Source of the DNA: DASUXY01 sp035301985
Lineage (GTDB): Bacteria > Bacillota > Bacilli > Bacillales > Amphibacillaceae
DNA length: 64,000 nucleotides
Direction: 5' to 3'
Assembly: GCA_035301985.1 (NCBI GenBank)
Contig: DATGTE010000010.1
Span: 1 to 64,000, forward strand
Made by a program: the position numbers and the translations under genes
In this document: positions 53,135 through 61,519 of the stretch, in pieces
Position numbering within the stretch: position 1 is the first letter of the stretch
Layout: every line of letters begins with the position of its first letter
The notes under the pieces: model-generated
Told to the model about the DNA's origin: nothing
The model's database searches: none
The model's input: only the letters and a program-made list of their open reading frames with translations

Positions 53135-54418
53135 TTGCAAATTCATGTTGTCAACGAAGGAGAAACGATTACAACCATTGCCAACACATTTGGGACAACT
53201 GTTGATGCGCTGATCCGTGCGAATGAATTGGATGCACCGAATGAACTCGTTGTCGGCCAGGCGCTCGTCATTCCAATTGTTGGTCAATTTTATTTCGTTC
53301 AACCTGGTGATAGTTTATATACCATTGGCCAACGATTTGGCTTATCCGCTCAAGAACTAGCACAAATCAATAACATTTCCATCGATCAATCACTGTCGAT
53401 TGGTCTTCGTTTATACATTCCGCAAAGAGAAAAAGAACCAATCGTTTCCAATGCGTATATTGAACCTTTAGGAGAAAATGTTTCCCCAGCACTCATCAAT
53501 GCTGCTACGAAACATTCTCCAGTTTTAACATATCTTTCAATCATGAGTTATCGCGTCAATCGTGATGGGACACTGAACCGCCCGCCACTCGATCAATTAC
53601 CAGACATCGCCCAAGCAGCAAATGCATCGCTCGCACTCGTCGTAACCAACCTTGAAGAAGGTCAATTTAGCGCTGAACTTGCTCACATCGTTTTAACCGT
53701 ACAAAGTGCTCGCAATACGTTATTAGATCAAATTATTAACATCGCTTATGAAGTTGGCTATAAGGATGTCCATTTTGATTTCGAACTATTATACCCGACG
53801 GACCGAGAAGTGTATAATACTTTTTTAAGAATGGCAAAAGAGCGACTGTCACAAGCGGGATTGACAATGTCGACCGCTTTAGCCCCAAAAACGAGCCCAA
53901 CGCAAACAGGGATTTTATATGAAGCGCATGATTATTCCACGCACGGCGAACTCACCGATTTCGTCACCTTAATGACATATGAATGGGGGTTTGGTGGAGG
54001 TCCACCGATGGCTGTTTCACCGATTAATGAAGTTCGTAGAGTGGTCCAATATGCACTAACAGAGATGCCAGCTAATAAAATACTCTTAGGGCAAAACTTA
54101 TACGGATATGATTGGACACTTCCTTTTGAACCTGGTGGGGAGTTTGCTCGTGCCGTGAGTCCACAACAAGCGATCGCACTTGCCCGAAAGTACCGTGTAG
54201 CGATCGAATATGACTCGACGGCTCAAGCACCCTTTTTTCGTTATACAGACGAAGCGGGGCGCCAGCATGAAGTATGGTTTGAAGATGCCCGTTCCATTCA
54301 AGCGAAATTTAATTTGATCAAAGAGTTCGATTTATGGGGGATCAGCTACTGGAAATTAGGATTAGCATTCCCGCAAAATTGGTTACTTCTTACCGATCAA
54401 TTTAACATCACGAAATGA
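53135..54418 (+). CDS. yaaH: Spore cortex-lytic/germination glycosidase, YaaH/SleL type
   Basis: 427 aa: two N-terminal LysM peptidoglycan-binding repeats (about 1-46 and 49-94) and a GH18 domain (about 103-425) with the catalytic motif VHFDFELL. YaaH/SleL proteins are N-acetylglucosaminidases working on muramic-lactam cortex during germination, carried in the coat. Start TTG after AAAGGAGG. No signal peptide, as expected for a coat protein made in the mother cell. A GATACGCA near 53078 is a weak SigE -10 candidate. Confidence 0.94.
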   Translation: MQIHVVNEGETITTIANTFGTTVDALIRANELDAPNELVVGQALVIPIVGQFYFVQPGDSLYTIGQRFGLSAQELAQINNISIDQSLSIGLRLYIPQREKEPIVSNAYIEPLGENVSPALINAATKHSPVLTYLSIMSYRVNRDGTLNRPPLDQLPDIAQAANASLALVVTNLEEGQFSAELAHIVLTVQSARNTLLDQIINIAYEVGYKDVHFDFELLYPTDREVYNTFLRMAKERLSQAGLTMSTALAPKTSPTQTGILYEAHDYSTHGELTDFVTLMTYEWGFGGGPPMAVSPINEVRRVVQYALTEMPANKILLGQNLYGYDWTLPFEPGGEFARAVSPQQAIALARKYRVAIEYDSTAQAPFFRYTDEAGRQHEVWFEDARSIQAKFNLIKEFDLWGISYWKLGLAFPQNWLLLTDQFNITK

Positions 54419-54453
54419 TCGTAAATAAACAGAAAACACTTTTCCATACTGTA

Positions 54454-54491
54454 AGCTATTCTCGTGCTCTCCGCATGAGAGTAGCTTTTTT
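54454..54491 (+). terminator. Intrinsic terminator after yaaH
   Basis: 14-bp stem (54454-54467 / 54473-54486, two G-U pairs) with a 5-nt loop, then TTTTT. Confidence 0.93.
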
Positions 54492-54507
54492 GTCGTGGAA
54501 GCAATCG

Positions 54508-54942
54508 CTAAATCCCCATCAATTCACGTAATTCATCATCATTGACGATTAAATCTTCAATTGTATATTGATCCAGTACATGTAAAAAAGCTTCTAAGGC
54601 TTCATGGAGGATGTTTTTTAAACGACAAGCTGGTGAAATCACACAATGATTTTTGTTTGGATCAAAGCATTCTAATAAATCAAAGTCATTTTCCAACTTG
54701 CGCACAAGTGCACCGACATTAATCTCATCCGGTCGCTTGGCTAAACGAATGCCACCATACCGTCCCCGAATCGTTTCTAACAGACCTAGTTTATTTAACT
54801 CAAAGACAATTTTCCCTAAATGATGTTGAGAGATTGAAAAAACCTCAGAAATCTCTTTAATACTCGCAAGCTCATCATCGGATTTCATTCCCGTGAAGAT
54901 CAGCACACGTAATGCATAATCTGTATATTTTTTTAATTGCAT
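54508..54942 (-). CDS. nsrR: Nitric oxide-sensing Rrf2 repressor NsrR
   Basis: 144 aa. Rrf2 winged helix (KYTDYALRVLIFTGM ... ISQHHLGKIVFELNKLGLLETIRGRYGGIRLA) and three cysteines C92, C100, C106 (C-x7-C-x5-C), the spacing of the [4Fe-4S] ligands of B. subtilis NsrR. Start ATG 54940-54942 chosen, 7 nt after GGAG. It is divergent from hmp, whose promoter carries an NsrR palindrome, so the target is the neighbour. Confidence 0.92.
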   Translation of the reverse strand: MQLKKYTDYALRVLIFTGMKSDDELASIKEISEVFSISQHHLGKIVFELNKLGLLETIRGRYGGIRLAKRPDEINVGALVRKLENDFDLLECFDPNKNHCVISPACRLKNILHEALEAFLHVLDQYTIEDLIVNDDELRELMGI

Positions 54943-55000
54943 GTTCATTCTCCTTTAAGAAAACGTCACAATTTTGTAATACCTTATACCTTTTTTTCTA

Positions 55001-55030
55001 TTGAAACTATGAATAAATTAGTTATACAAT
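55001..55030 (+). promoter_or_regulatory. hmp promoter (SigA)
   Basis: TTGAAA (55001-55006), 18-bp spacer, TACAAT (55025-55030). The NsrR site at 55035-55051 covers the expected transcription start. Confidence 0.7.
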
Positions 55031-55034
55031 AAAG

Positions 55035-55051
55035 ATGTATTTAAAATACAT
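55035..55051 (+). promoter_or_regulatory. NsrR operator of hmp
   Basis: 17-bp perfect palindrome ATGTATTT-A-AAATACAT. Agrees at 15 of 17 positions with the B. subtilis NsrR motif ATRTATYTTAAATATAT. Directly downstream of the -10 box, a repressing position. Confidence 0.85.
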
Positions 55052-55096
55052 GTTTAAAACCTAAATGATTACTTATTAAAAAAGGAGTCTTATTTT

Positions 55097-56329
55097 ATGC
55101 CTACACAAACGACACTTGATCAAGAAACGAGAGACATTGTTAAATCTACGGTTCCTGTTTTACAAAAGCACGGTGCAGAAATTACAGCACGATTTTATGA
55201 GTTAATGTTTGCGAACCATCCCGAATTAAAAAACATCTTCAATCAAACGAACCAACGTAAAGGGGACCAAGCACATGCTCTTGCCAATACGGTATATGCC
55301 GCTGCAGCACATATTGATCACTTAGAAGAAATATTACCACATGTAAAGCCAATTGCCCATAAACATCGAAGTTTAAACATTAAACCTGAACATTATCCGA
55401 TTGTTGGAAAACACCTTTTATTAGCGATGAAAGAATTACTAGATGAAAAAGCGACACCGCAATTTATAGAAGCGTGGGAAAAAGCGTACCAAGAAATTGC
55501 TCAAGTCTTTATTAGTGTTGAGCAGGATATGTACGAAGAAGTAGAAAATAATACAGGGGGTTGGGTGGATTATCGTCCATTTAAAGTCGTTAAAAAAGAA
55601 GTAGAAAGCGATGTCATCACATCTTTTTATTTACAACCTGCAGACGGCAAGCCATTTCCTACTTATCAACCGGGGCAGTATATTACAATTAAAGCAGATA
55701 TTGAGGGTGAACCATATACACATCTCAGACAATACACGTTATCATGTGCACCTGGTAATCCTTATTATCGAATTAGCGTTAAACGTGAAGATGCCTGTGA
55801 TGACAACCCGGCTGGAATCGTGTCAACATATCTTCATGAACATGTAAACGAAGGAGATACGTTACCGATTAGTGCGCCTGCTGGCGACTTTGTACTTAAT
55901 CAAAACGATGAAAAACCATTAGTTCTTCTAAGTGGTGGTGTCGGTATTACACCGATGATGAGTATGTTAGATACAGTGATTAAAGAACAGCCGAATCGTG
56001 AAGTACTCTTTATTCATGCTACAAAATCAGGTTCACATCACGCTATGAAGGAGCATGTTACCCAAATTGAAAGTGCACATCCCCAAGTAACAAGCTATAC
56101 CGTTTACAGTGAACCTCTAAAAGAAGACGATAGCGATTATGACCGAGATGGACATATCGACTATGAATGGTTAACATCTGTTTTACCAACAAATCAAGCT
56201 GAGTTTTACTTCTGTGGTCCAGAAGGATTCATGCGCTCCATGTATCAAATTCTCAAAAAGTTCCACGTAGCCGAAGAAAATATTCATTTTGAATTTTTTG
56301 GTCCCGCTCAAGTAATCGCAGCTTCATAA
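55097..56329 (+). CDS. hmp: Flavohemoglobin, nitric oxide dioxygenase
   Basis: 410 aa. Globin domain (about 1-138, with the proximal His in AHKHRSLNIKPEHYPIVGKHL) binds heme. FAD domain has RQYTLSCAP and the NAD(P)H domain has LLSGGVGITPMMSML. Oxidises NO to nitrate. AAAAGGAG precedes the ATG. Controlled by the divergent nsrR product and ended by its own terminator. Confidence 0.97.
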   Translation: MPTQTTLDQETRDIVKSTVPVLQKHGAEITARFYELMFANHPELKNIFNQTNQRKGDQAHALANTVYAAAAHIDHLEEILPHVKPIAHKHRSLNIKPEHYPIVGKHLLLAMKELLDEKATPQFIEAWEKAYQEIAQVFISVEQDMYEEVENNTGGWVDYRPFKVVKKEVESDVITSFYLQPADGKPFPTYQPGQYITIKADIEGEPYTHLRQYTLSCAPGNPYYRISVKREDACDDNPAGIVSTYLHEHVNEGDTLPISAPAGDFVLNQNDEKPLVLLSGGVGITPMMSMLDTVIKEQPNREVLFIHATKSGSHHAMKEHVTQIESAHPQVTSYTVYSEPLKEDDSDYDRDGHIDYEWLTSVLPTNQAEFYFCGPEGFMRSMYQILKKFHVAEENIHFEFFGPAQVIAAS

Positions 56330-56335
56330 ATTGCT

Positions 56336-56371
56336 AAAGCCGTTGATTCAATCGATGAGTCAACGGCTTTT
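56336..56371 (+). terminator. Intrinsic terminator after hmp
   Basis: 11-bp stem AAAGCCGTTGA (56336-56346) / TCAACGGCTTT (56360-56370), 7 bp past the stop, then TTTTAAT. Confidence 0.9.
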
Positions 56372-56516
56372 AATATGTGATTCTTGAATATTTTTTCCCA
56401 AAAGATTCAAGAAATAAACATTTATGAATAGAACCTCTAGATTGTGATATATTTTCAGTTATCCAATAGATCGTTCTCCCATCAAGGGAGGGGTATGACC
56501 GACGATTAGCTGGATA

Positions 56517-58211
56517 TTAAAGCTTATCGATTTCCCATGATTTCAATTGGCGACGCATAATTTTACCGCTCCGAGTTTTCGGAATTTGCTCCTTCACTTC
56601 TAACATATGTGGCGCTGCATGGGCACTTAATTTTTTCTCAAGATAATTACGGATTTCTTTTAGCAATTCCTCAGACGTTTCGTAACCGTCATTCAATGTA
56701 ATAAATGCCTTGATCTCTTCACCTTTGATCGGGTCTGGTATAGCAATCACACCTGCTTCATGAACGGCCGGATGTTCGATTAGTTTACTTTCAATTTCAA
56801 AGGGACCAATCCGCTCATTCGGAGTTTTAAACACTTCATCAAGCCGACCTTGAAACCAAAAATAACCATCTTCATCCTTATACGCATGATCTCCAGTCAA
56901 AAACCAATCATTCATAAAATAACTTTCATACGTGTTGGGATGATTCCAAATCGCCTTCATCATCGCTGGCCAACCTTTTTTAATAGCCAAATTTCCCATT
57001 TGATAAGGTGGAAGCTCATTGCCTTCATGGTCCATGATGATCGCCTCAATTCCGGGAATGGGTTTGCCCATTGATCCCGGGCGCATTTCTAAAGCAGGGA
57101 AATTAGCAATCACTTGTGCGCCTGTTTCCGTCATCAGCCACGTGTCATGAACCCGCACACGGAAATTTTTTAGCCCCCATGTAATGATCTCCGGACTTAA
57201 CAACTCACCAACACTCAATATGTGCCGAATTGAAGATAGATCGTAAGCATGAATAAGGTCACCCGTACTCACAAGCTTTCGTAATAAAATGGGCGATGTA
57301 TACCATACCGTAATGTGATATTTCTCCAATATACCGAATAAAGATTCCGGAGTATATTCCCCGTCGTATACAACAGTAGTCACTCCTTTAAGCCACGGGG
57401 CAAGAATTCCATAACTCGTCCCTGCCATCCAACCGACATCTGCTGTGCACCAGTAGACGTCATCCTCTTGTAGATCAAGAACCCATTCGGCGGTTATATA
57501 TTGTTGAACCATCATGCGATGGGCATGGTATACACCCTTCGGTTTTCCGGTCGAACCGGACGTATAGTGCATGAGCATGCCATCTTCTAAATCAACCCAT
57601 TCCACAGCAAATGCCGTCGATGCTTCATTCATTTCTCGCTGATAGTTTATATATTTATGGGATGATGGTTCACTCTCATCACAATCAATGAGAATGATTG
57701 CCTCTAATTCGGGTAGTCGATCATGGGGCACGCGACGATACAATTCTTTCGTCGTAATGAGCATACGTGCTTCACTATCATATAACCGATCATAAATAGC
57801 TTGTTCCATAAATGATTCAAACAGCGGACCTGCAATTGCACCTGTTTTTAGTATTCCAAAAAACGTTATATAAAATTGTGGAGTTCTTGGAAGAAATAAA
57901 AATACACGATCGCCTTTATTTATTCCATATTTTTTTAAAACATTCGCAAATTGATTGCTTCGTTGACGCATCTCGTCAAACGTAAAACACCTCTCTTCAC
58001 CCGAAGCGTAATGAATGAGAGCGACTTGATCCCGTGTTTGTGGATCGTTCGCATGTCGGTCAATCGCCTCATGCGCTATATTTACTTGCTCCGTTTTAAA
58101 CCAGCTAAAATGCTTATGTACGTCTTCCCATTTAAATACCTCACGCATGCGTTCATAATCTTGTAATTGATAGGTTCCAGGCTTGGCGGGAAGATGTGTC
58201 ATATCCATCAT
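56517..58211 (-). CDS. Acetyl-CoA synthetase-like acyl-CoA ligase, altered pocket
   Basis: About 564 aa of the AMP-forming ANL superfamily, closest in my memory to Bacillus AcsA. P-loop MHYTSGSTGKPKGVYHAH (about 216-233) and C-terminal catalytic Lys motif PKTRSGKIMRR are intact. Residues that form the acetate pocket in acetyl-CoA synthetases differ: GWVTG is GWMAG (264-266), SVGEP is SVGEL, TWWxTETG is TWLMTETG (359-366), and TSGER is TPNER. So it is probably an acyl-CoA synthetase with a different or larger substrate; substrate unknown. Start is ATG 58209-58211 or the next ATG, after GAGGGG. Confidence 0.85.
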   Translation of the reverse strand: MMDMTHLPAKPGTYQLQDYERMREVFKWEDVHKHFSWFKTEQVNIAHEAIDRHANDPQTRDQVALIHYASGEERCFTFDEMRQRSNQFANVLKKYGINKGDRVFLFLPRTPQFYITFFGILKTGAIAGPLFESFMEQAIYDRLYDSEARMLITTKELYRRVPHDRLPELEAIILIDCDESEPSSHKYINYQREMNEASTAFAVEWVDLEDGMLMHYTSGSTGKPKGVYHAHRMMVQQYITAEWVLDLQEDDVYWCTADVGWMAGTSYGILAPWLKGVTTVVYDGEYTPESLFGILEKYHITVWYTSPILLRKLVSTGDLIHAYDLSSIRHILSVGELLSPEIITWGLKNFRVRVHDTWLMTETGAQVIANFPALEMRPGSMGKPIPGIEAIIMDHEGNELPPYQMGNLAIKKGWPAMMKAIWNHPNTYESYFMNDWFLTGDHAYKDEDGYFWFQGRLDEVFKTPNERIGPFEIESKLIEHPAVHEAGVIAIPDPIKGEEIKAFITLNDGYETSEELLKEIRNYLEKKLSAHAAPHMLEVKEQIPKTRSGKIMRRQLKSWEIDKL

Positions 58212-58360
58212 GTTCACCCCTCTTTAACATTTAAAAAAGAAAAAACGGACCACCAACCGCATATCGAACAATTATTCTCTATTTTAGAACATTTTATGAC
58301 ATTTGCAAAGCAATAAAACATGAATGATGTCTATTTCACTTTTAAAAGATGAGCTTTCGA

Positions 58361-58405
58361 CATAAAACATGACTTCGGTATCAACAAACGACCGAGGCCA
58401 TGTTT
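58361..58405 (-). terminator. Terminator after the CwlC-type amidase
   Basis: Long inverted repeat AAACATGACTTCGGT (58365-58379) / ACCGAGGCCATGTTT (58391-58405) with two mismatches, then TTTTATG on the minus strand. Also upstream of the acyl-CoA ligase. Confidence 0.6.
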
Positions 58406-58458
58406 CATGCTTTTGTTAATCGAAATCACGGTGAAGAAAATGTACATAAGCAAATATA

Positions 58459-59253
58459 TTACGCCTCATAAATATCAATAAATGCCTTGAAACCGGCTTT
58501 TTTTAAAGCATCTACTTGTTTTTGAGCATTCGTCCTATTTTTATATGAGCCCGTAATCACCCGGTAATACGTCGTCCCATCTCGTTTAAATATATCAATA
58601 AAACTAGTAAATCCTTTGTTTTTTAATTCATTGACCCGCTTCTCTGCATTTTTTCTCGACGTAAATGAACCGGTAACGACTCGATAATGCGTCGTTTTTC
58701 CAGACTTTTTTTGTAATCCAAAGGCTTTCGCCAATCCAATCGCATGACCACGAGCAAGTTGTGTTAAAAAAGCATCATTTTTTAATCGACCTGCATCCTC
58801 TTGATGATCAATAAAGCCATTTTCTGTTAAAATAGCCGGCATATTTGATTCACGAAGCATATGAAAGTTCGCTTCCTTCTTGCCACGGTCTCGAAATGCC
58901 GTTTCATTGATCACTTCATCGTGAACGACCCCTCGTAAACGGTTTGTCTCCGGTTTTCCTGAATAACTGCCATTGTATATATATGATTCAAACCCTGTTC
59001 CGCCCCCGGCATTAATATGGACCGAGACGAGATAATGAGCCCCCCAACTGTTCGCCATATTCGTTCGTTCACTGAGTGAAACTGAGGTATCTGTTGTCCG
59101 AGAAAGCCGAAGTGAGTGCCCCTCATATTCATTGCTTAAAATATCCCGCAACTTTAAAGAAATTTTTAATGTAAGATCTTTCTCTCGAAGTCCATTTCCT
59201 GTCGCCCCTGAATCTGCTCCCCCATGTCCCGGATCAATAAAAATCTTCGTCAT
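58459..59253 (-). CDS. cwlC: N-acetylmuramoyl-L-alanine amidase with tandem SPOR repeats (CwlC type)
   Basis: 264 aa. Amidase_3 domain (about 1-180): zinc ligands in FIDPGHGGADSG, the Glu in REKDLTL, VSVHINAGGG and catalytic Glu in ILTENGFID. Two SPOR repeats close the protein (about 190-225 and 230-264, HYRVVTGSFTSRKNAEKRV / YYRVITGSYKNRTNAQKQV). No signal peptide, exactly like B. subtilis CwlC, the mother-cell lysis amidase under SigK. Start ATG 59251-59253 after GGAGGAG. I could not find a convincing SigK promoter. Confidence 0.9.
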   Translation of the reverse strand: MTKIFIDPGHGGADSGATGNGLREKDLTLKISLKLRDILSNEYEGHSLRLSRTTDTSVSLSERTNMANSWGAHYLVSVHINAGGGTGFESYIYNGSYSGKPETNRLRGVVHDEVINETAFRDRGKKEANFHMLRESNMPAILTENGFIDHQEDAGRLKNDAFLTQLARGHAIGLAKAFGLQKKSGKTTHYRVVTGSFTSRKNAEKRVNELKNKGFTSFIDIFKRDGTTYYRVITGSYKNRTNAQKQVDALKKAGFKAFIDIYEA

Positions 59254-59499
59254 TCCAATCACTCCTCCTATTTTATTCATCTGACAGTTTCGAATCTCCG
59301 CTAGAGAACACTAACGATTCGTCTTCTGTCATAACTACTATCGAAACAGATGATGACGAGGTGGCATCTGAGTGTAAAAAATTAAGATAGATGTGTAAAG
59401 GAGAGGCGCTACAAGGCGTCATCAATCATATACATATTTATGCACACCCTATGTTGTACAATGATGACAAATAAAATTAACAAAGGAGAGAGTAGAAAG

Positions 59500-60060
59500 T
59501 TGAAGAAAGTATTATTCTTATGTTTCGCCTTATTCATTTCAATTTCTTTAGTTGCATGTGGTGAAGCTGAAGTGAAAGAATTAGACAATATTGAGGAAGA
59601 AACGACAAATTCTAAAGATAATGAAGACCAAAATGAAAACCAAAAAGACCAAGAAGTAGCCGACGACGAAAATAAAAAATATGAGGTTGGCGATACAGTC
59701 GAATTCGATGGTATGGAAATTACTCTAAATGAAGTCCGAATTGAAGAAGGTGGACAATTTGATACACCAGAAAACGACCAGTTTATCGTAGCTAATTTAA
59801 CCGTTGAAAATATGACGGATGAAGAACAATTGGTTTCATCAATCATGAATATTGAATTAAAAGACGATGAAGGGTATGCATACAACACAACATTTCTTAC
59901 CGAAGGAACGAAAGGACAACTCGACGGTTCGATTGAATCGGGTGGAAAATTAACCGGGGAAATACCTTTTGATGTCGCAACATCGGAAACATACGAGTTA
60001 CATTACTCCGATTTATTGAAATCAGGTAAAGCGATTTGGATAATTTCTAATATCGAATAA
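59500..60060 (+). CDS. Lipoprotein with DUF4352 domain
   Basis: 186 aa from a TTG start (59500-59502) 7 nt after AAAGGAGAGAG. Lipobox SLVAC with the modified Cys near residue 20. An acidic Asn/Asp/Glu linker (about 25-60) and a DUF4352 immunoglobulin-like domain (about 65-186, GDTVEFDGMEITLNEVRI ... FIVANLTVENMTDEE). Probably anchored on the outer face of the membrane; function unknown. Divergent from the amidase gene. Confidence 0.85.
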   Translation: MKKVLFLCFALFISISLVACGEAEVKELDNIEEETTNSKDNEDQNENQKDQEVADDENKKYEVGDTVEFDGMEITLNEVRIEEGGQFDTPENDQFIVANLTVENMTDEEQLVSSIMNIELKDDEGYAYNTTFLTEGTKGQLDGSIESGGKLTGEIPFDVATSETYELHYSDLLKSGKAIWIISNIE

Positions 60061-60189
60061 ACTTTCCTCTTCGTCCGTACACGACATCGGGATTTTATGA
60101 TAAAGCATGTAGTGGCTATTGGAAAGTGTTTGTTAATATCAACTTTCGAGTTAGCAAATATATAATTTAAATAAAAGGAAGGGATTCAT

Positions 60190-60543
60190 ATGAATCGTAC
60201 AGCAGAATTTGTTTTAGGTTTGATCGGTGGATTATTCGGGTTTTTAGGAGCTATTTTAGCTTTATTAATCGGCGGTGTTGATTCAGCCTTTAATGAAAGC
60301 GGTACGAGTGATATCATCGGATTAGGTTGGGGAGCATTTTTATTTTCTACCCTCGCAATTATTGGATCTGTAGTTGTTCGCTCGAAACCTAAACTCGGTG
60401 GAGTATTTTTACTCATAGCAGCTATAGGCGGGTTGATTAGTATTTCAATGTTCTATTTAATTCCTGCGATCCTCTTAGCTATTGCAGGAATTATGGCTTT
60501 TGTTCGAAAAGATAAAACGAAAACAGATTCAATCGCTTCATAG
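60190..60543 (+). CDS. DUF4064 small membrane protein
   Basis: 117 aa with three or four membrane helices (about 6-30, 45-63, 68-85, 86-104) and the DUF4064 pattern (MNRTAEFVLGLIGGLFGFLGAILAL ... KPKLGGVFLLIAAIGGLISIS). Common in Bacillales near lipoprotein genes; role unknown. GGAAGGG precedes the ATG. It lies 129 bp after the lipoprotein gene. Confidence 0.85.
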   Translation: MNRTAEFVLGLIGGLFGFLGAILALLIGGVDSAFNESGTSDIIGLGWGAFLFSTLAIIGSVVVRSKPKLGGVFLLIAAIGGLISISMFYLIPAILLAIAGIMAFVRKDKTKTDSIAS

Positions 60544-60548
60544 TCCTA

Positions 60549-60664
60549 TGCAAAAAGAGGCTGAAACAAAACCTCAGTAAACAAGAAGCGGAGTGTGATC
60601 CCTACCATCATGAACAGTAGAGGAATCACACTCATTTTTATTTTTAGTAAAAAAGACTTTGTCT
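60549..60664 (+). repeat. Candidate dispersed intergenic repeat (GAGGCTG...terminator element)
   Basis: The block starts AAAAAGAGGCTGAAACAAAACCTC (60551-60574; GAGG/CCTC hairpin), continues into a strong terminator hairpin and ends AAAAAAGACTTTGTCT. It resembles GAGGCTG-start terminator-like repeats I recall from Bacillales intergenic regions. Only one copy is in the window, so repetition is from memory, not shown here. Confidence 0.4.
60591..60645 (+). terminator. Terminator after the DUF4064 gene
   Basis: Arms GAGTGTGAT (60591-60599) / ATCACACTC (60625-60633), with an inner CCT/AGG pairing, then TTTTTATTTTT. Part of the repeat-like block 60549-60664. Confidence 0.85.
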
Positions 60665-60738
60665 AATTAAATGGTTACCCAGATTTTTAAAGTAATCTAC
60701 CCCTTTTTCTAGGGAAAATAACCAAAGTGGGTTTACAA

Positions 60739-61296
60739 TTATAAATTCACTTTATTTTTACTATCTAATATCGTTTCCTTTTTCTCTAAGAAAGGTGTGA
60801 AAATAACAAAAGTGGAAAATACCAACACTAGTAACCCGAAACCAATCATAACAAGCTGTGGTGATACATTTGCTACTAACAATGATGAGATTGCTCCCCC
60901 GGTTGGCATAGCCATCGAATAAATAGTGTTCATTGTTCCTGAGATTCGTCCCAATAATTTATTTGGAGTTCTTGTTTGAATGGCTGTACTCCAATTAATA
61001 AAAAGTAAAGATGACGAGGCATTTAGGAGCATTCCAGCTAATGTTACAACTAAATATATACTGGTTGAACCCATCAAAACTAAAGACAGAGCATAAATGA
61101 AAGCCGAAAATAGAATTAATTTCTCCGTTTTAAATTTTTTTGAGATCATGGGGGAAAAATACCCAATCAATAAAAGTGGAAAAAATTCAAATAAGGCAAA
61201 AGATATTCCTACCATTTGTCCACTTAGCTTAAGAACTTCAATTTTTGATACGTTGAGCTTATCCGGTAGGCTTAAACGCCTGTAAACTGCATCATA
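60739..61296 (-). pseudogene. MFS transporter remnant (C-terminal half only)
   Basis: The open frame encodes about 185 aa. The 158 aa from the first ATG (61213-61215) resemble the second half of a 12-helix major facilitator (LIGYFSPMISKKFKTEKLILFSAFIYALSLVLMG; ... TPNKLLGRISGTMNTIYSMAMPTGGAISSLLVA). In-frame sequence continues upstream without a start (...VYRRLSLPDKLNVSKIEVLKLSG) to a TGA at 61297-61299, then tRNA-Arg begins 9 bp on. The N-terminal half is missing. More A/T-rich than its neighbours. No active transporter is expected. Confidence 0.8.
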
Positions 61297-61308
61297 TCAA
61301 CCGTTTAA

Positions 61309-61380
61309 CGCCCTCGGCAAGATTCGAACTTGCGACCTACAGCTTAGGAGGCTGTTGCTCTTCCCCTGAGCTACGAGGGC
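61309..61380 (-). tRNA. tRNA-Arg (CCU)
   Basis: 72-nt cloverleaf on the minus strand: acceptor GCCCTCG / CGAGGGC, D arm GCTCAGGGGAAGAGC, anticodon loop CTCCTAA with CCT (61346-61348), T arm GCAAG-TTCGAAT-CTTGC, G73. CCA not encoded. Reads AGG codons. The MFS remnant lies directly on its 3' side. Confidence 0.95.
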
Positions 61381-61399
61381 TCATCATATGAACCCTTCT

Positions 61400-61424
61400 A
61401 TTATACTATAAAACGCCTGATAAT
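61400..61424 (-). promoter_or_regulatory. Putative promoter of tRNA-Arg
   Basis: Minus strand TATAAT (61400-61405), 20 bp before the tRNA. The -35 box is poor (TTTAAT about 17 bp further upstream). Confidence 0.45.
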
Positions 61425-61519
61425 TAAAATGAATAAAAAGGGTTCGAATACAATGAATAATCAACCTGTAAAAACGATCATCCCTTCGTTCAAAAAGTGC
61501 AAGCGCCGTCAGTTCAAGA

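Noticed and set aside
56381..56413. Inverted repeat TTCTTGAAT/ATTCAAGAA between hmp and the acyl-CoA ligase
   Set aside because: No T-tract on either strand, so not called a terminator. It may be incidental.
59254..59440. Possible SigK promoter for cwlC (GATAGTAGT with an upstream ACC)
   Set aside because: Only a partial -10 match and too far from the start codon; not listed as a feature.
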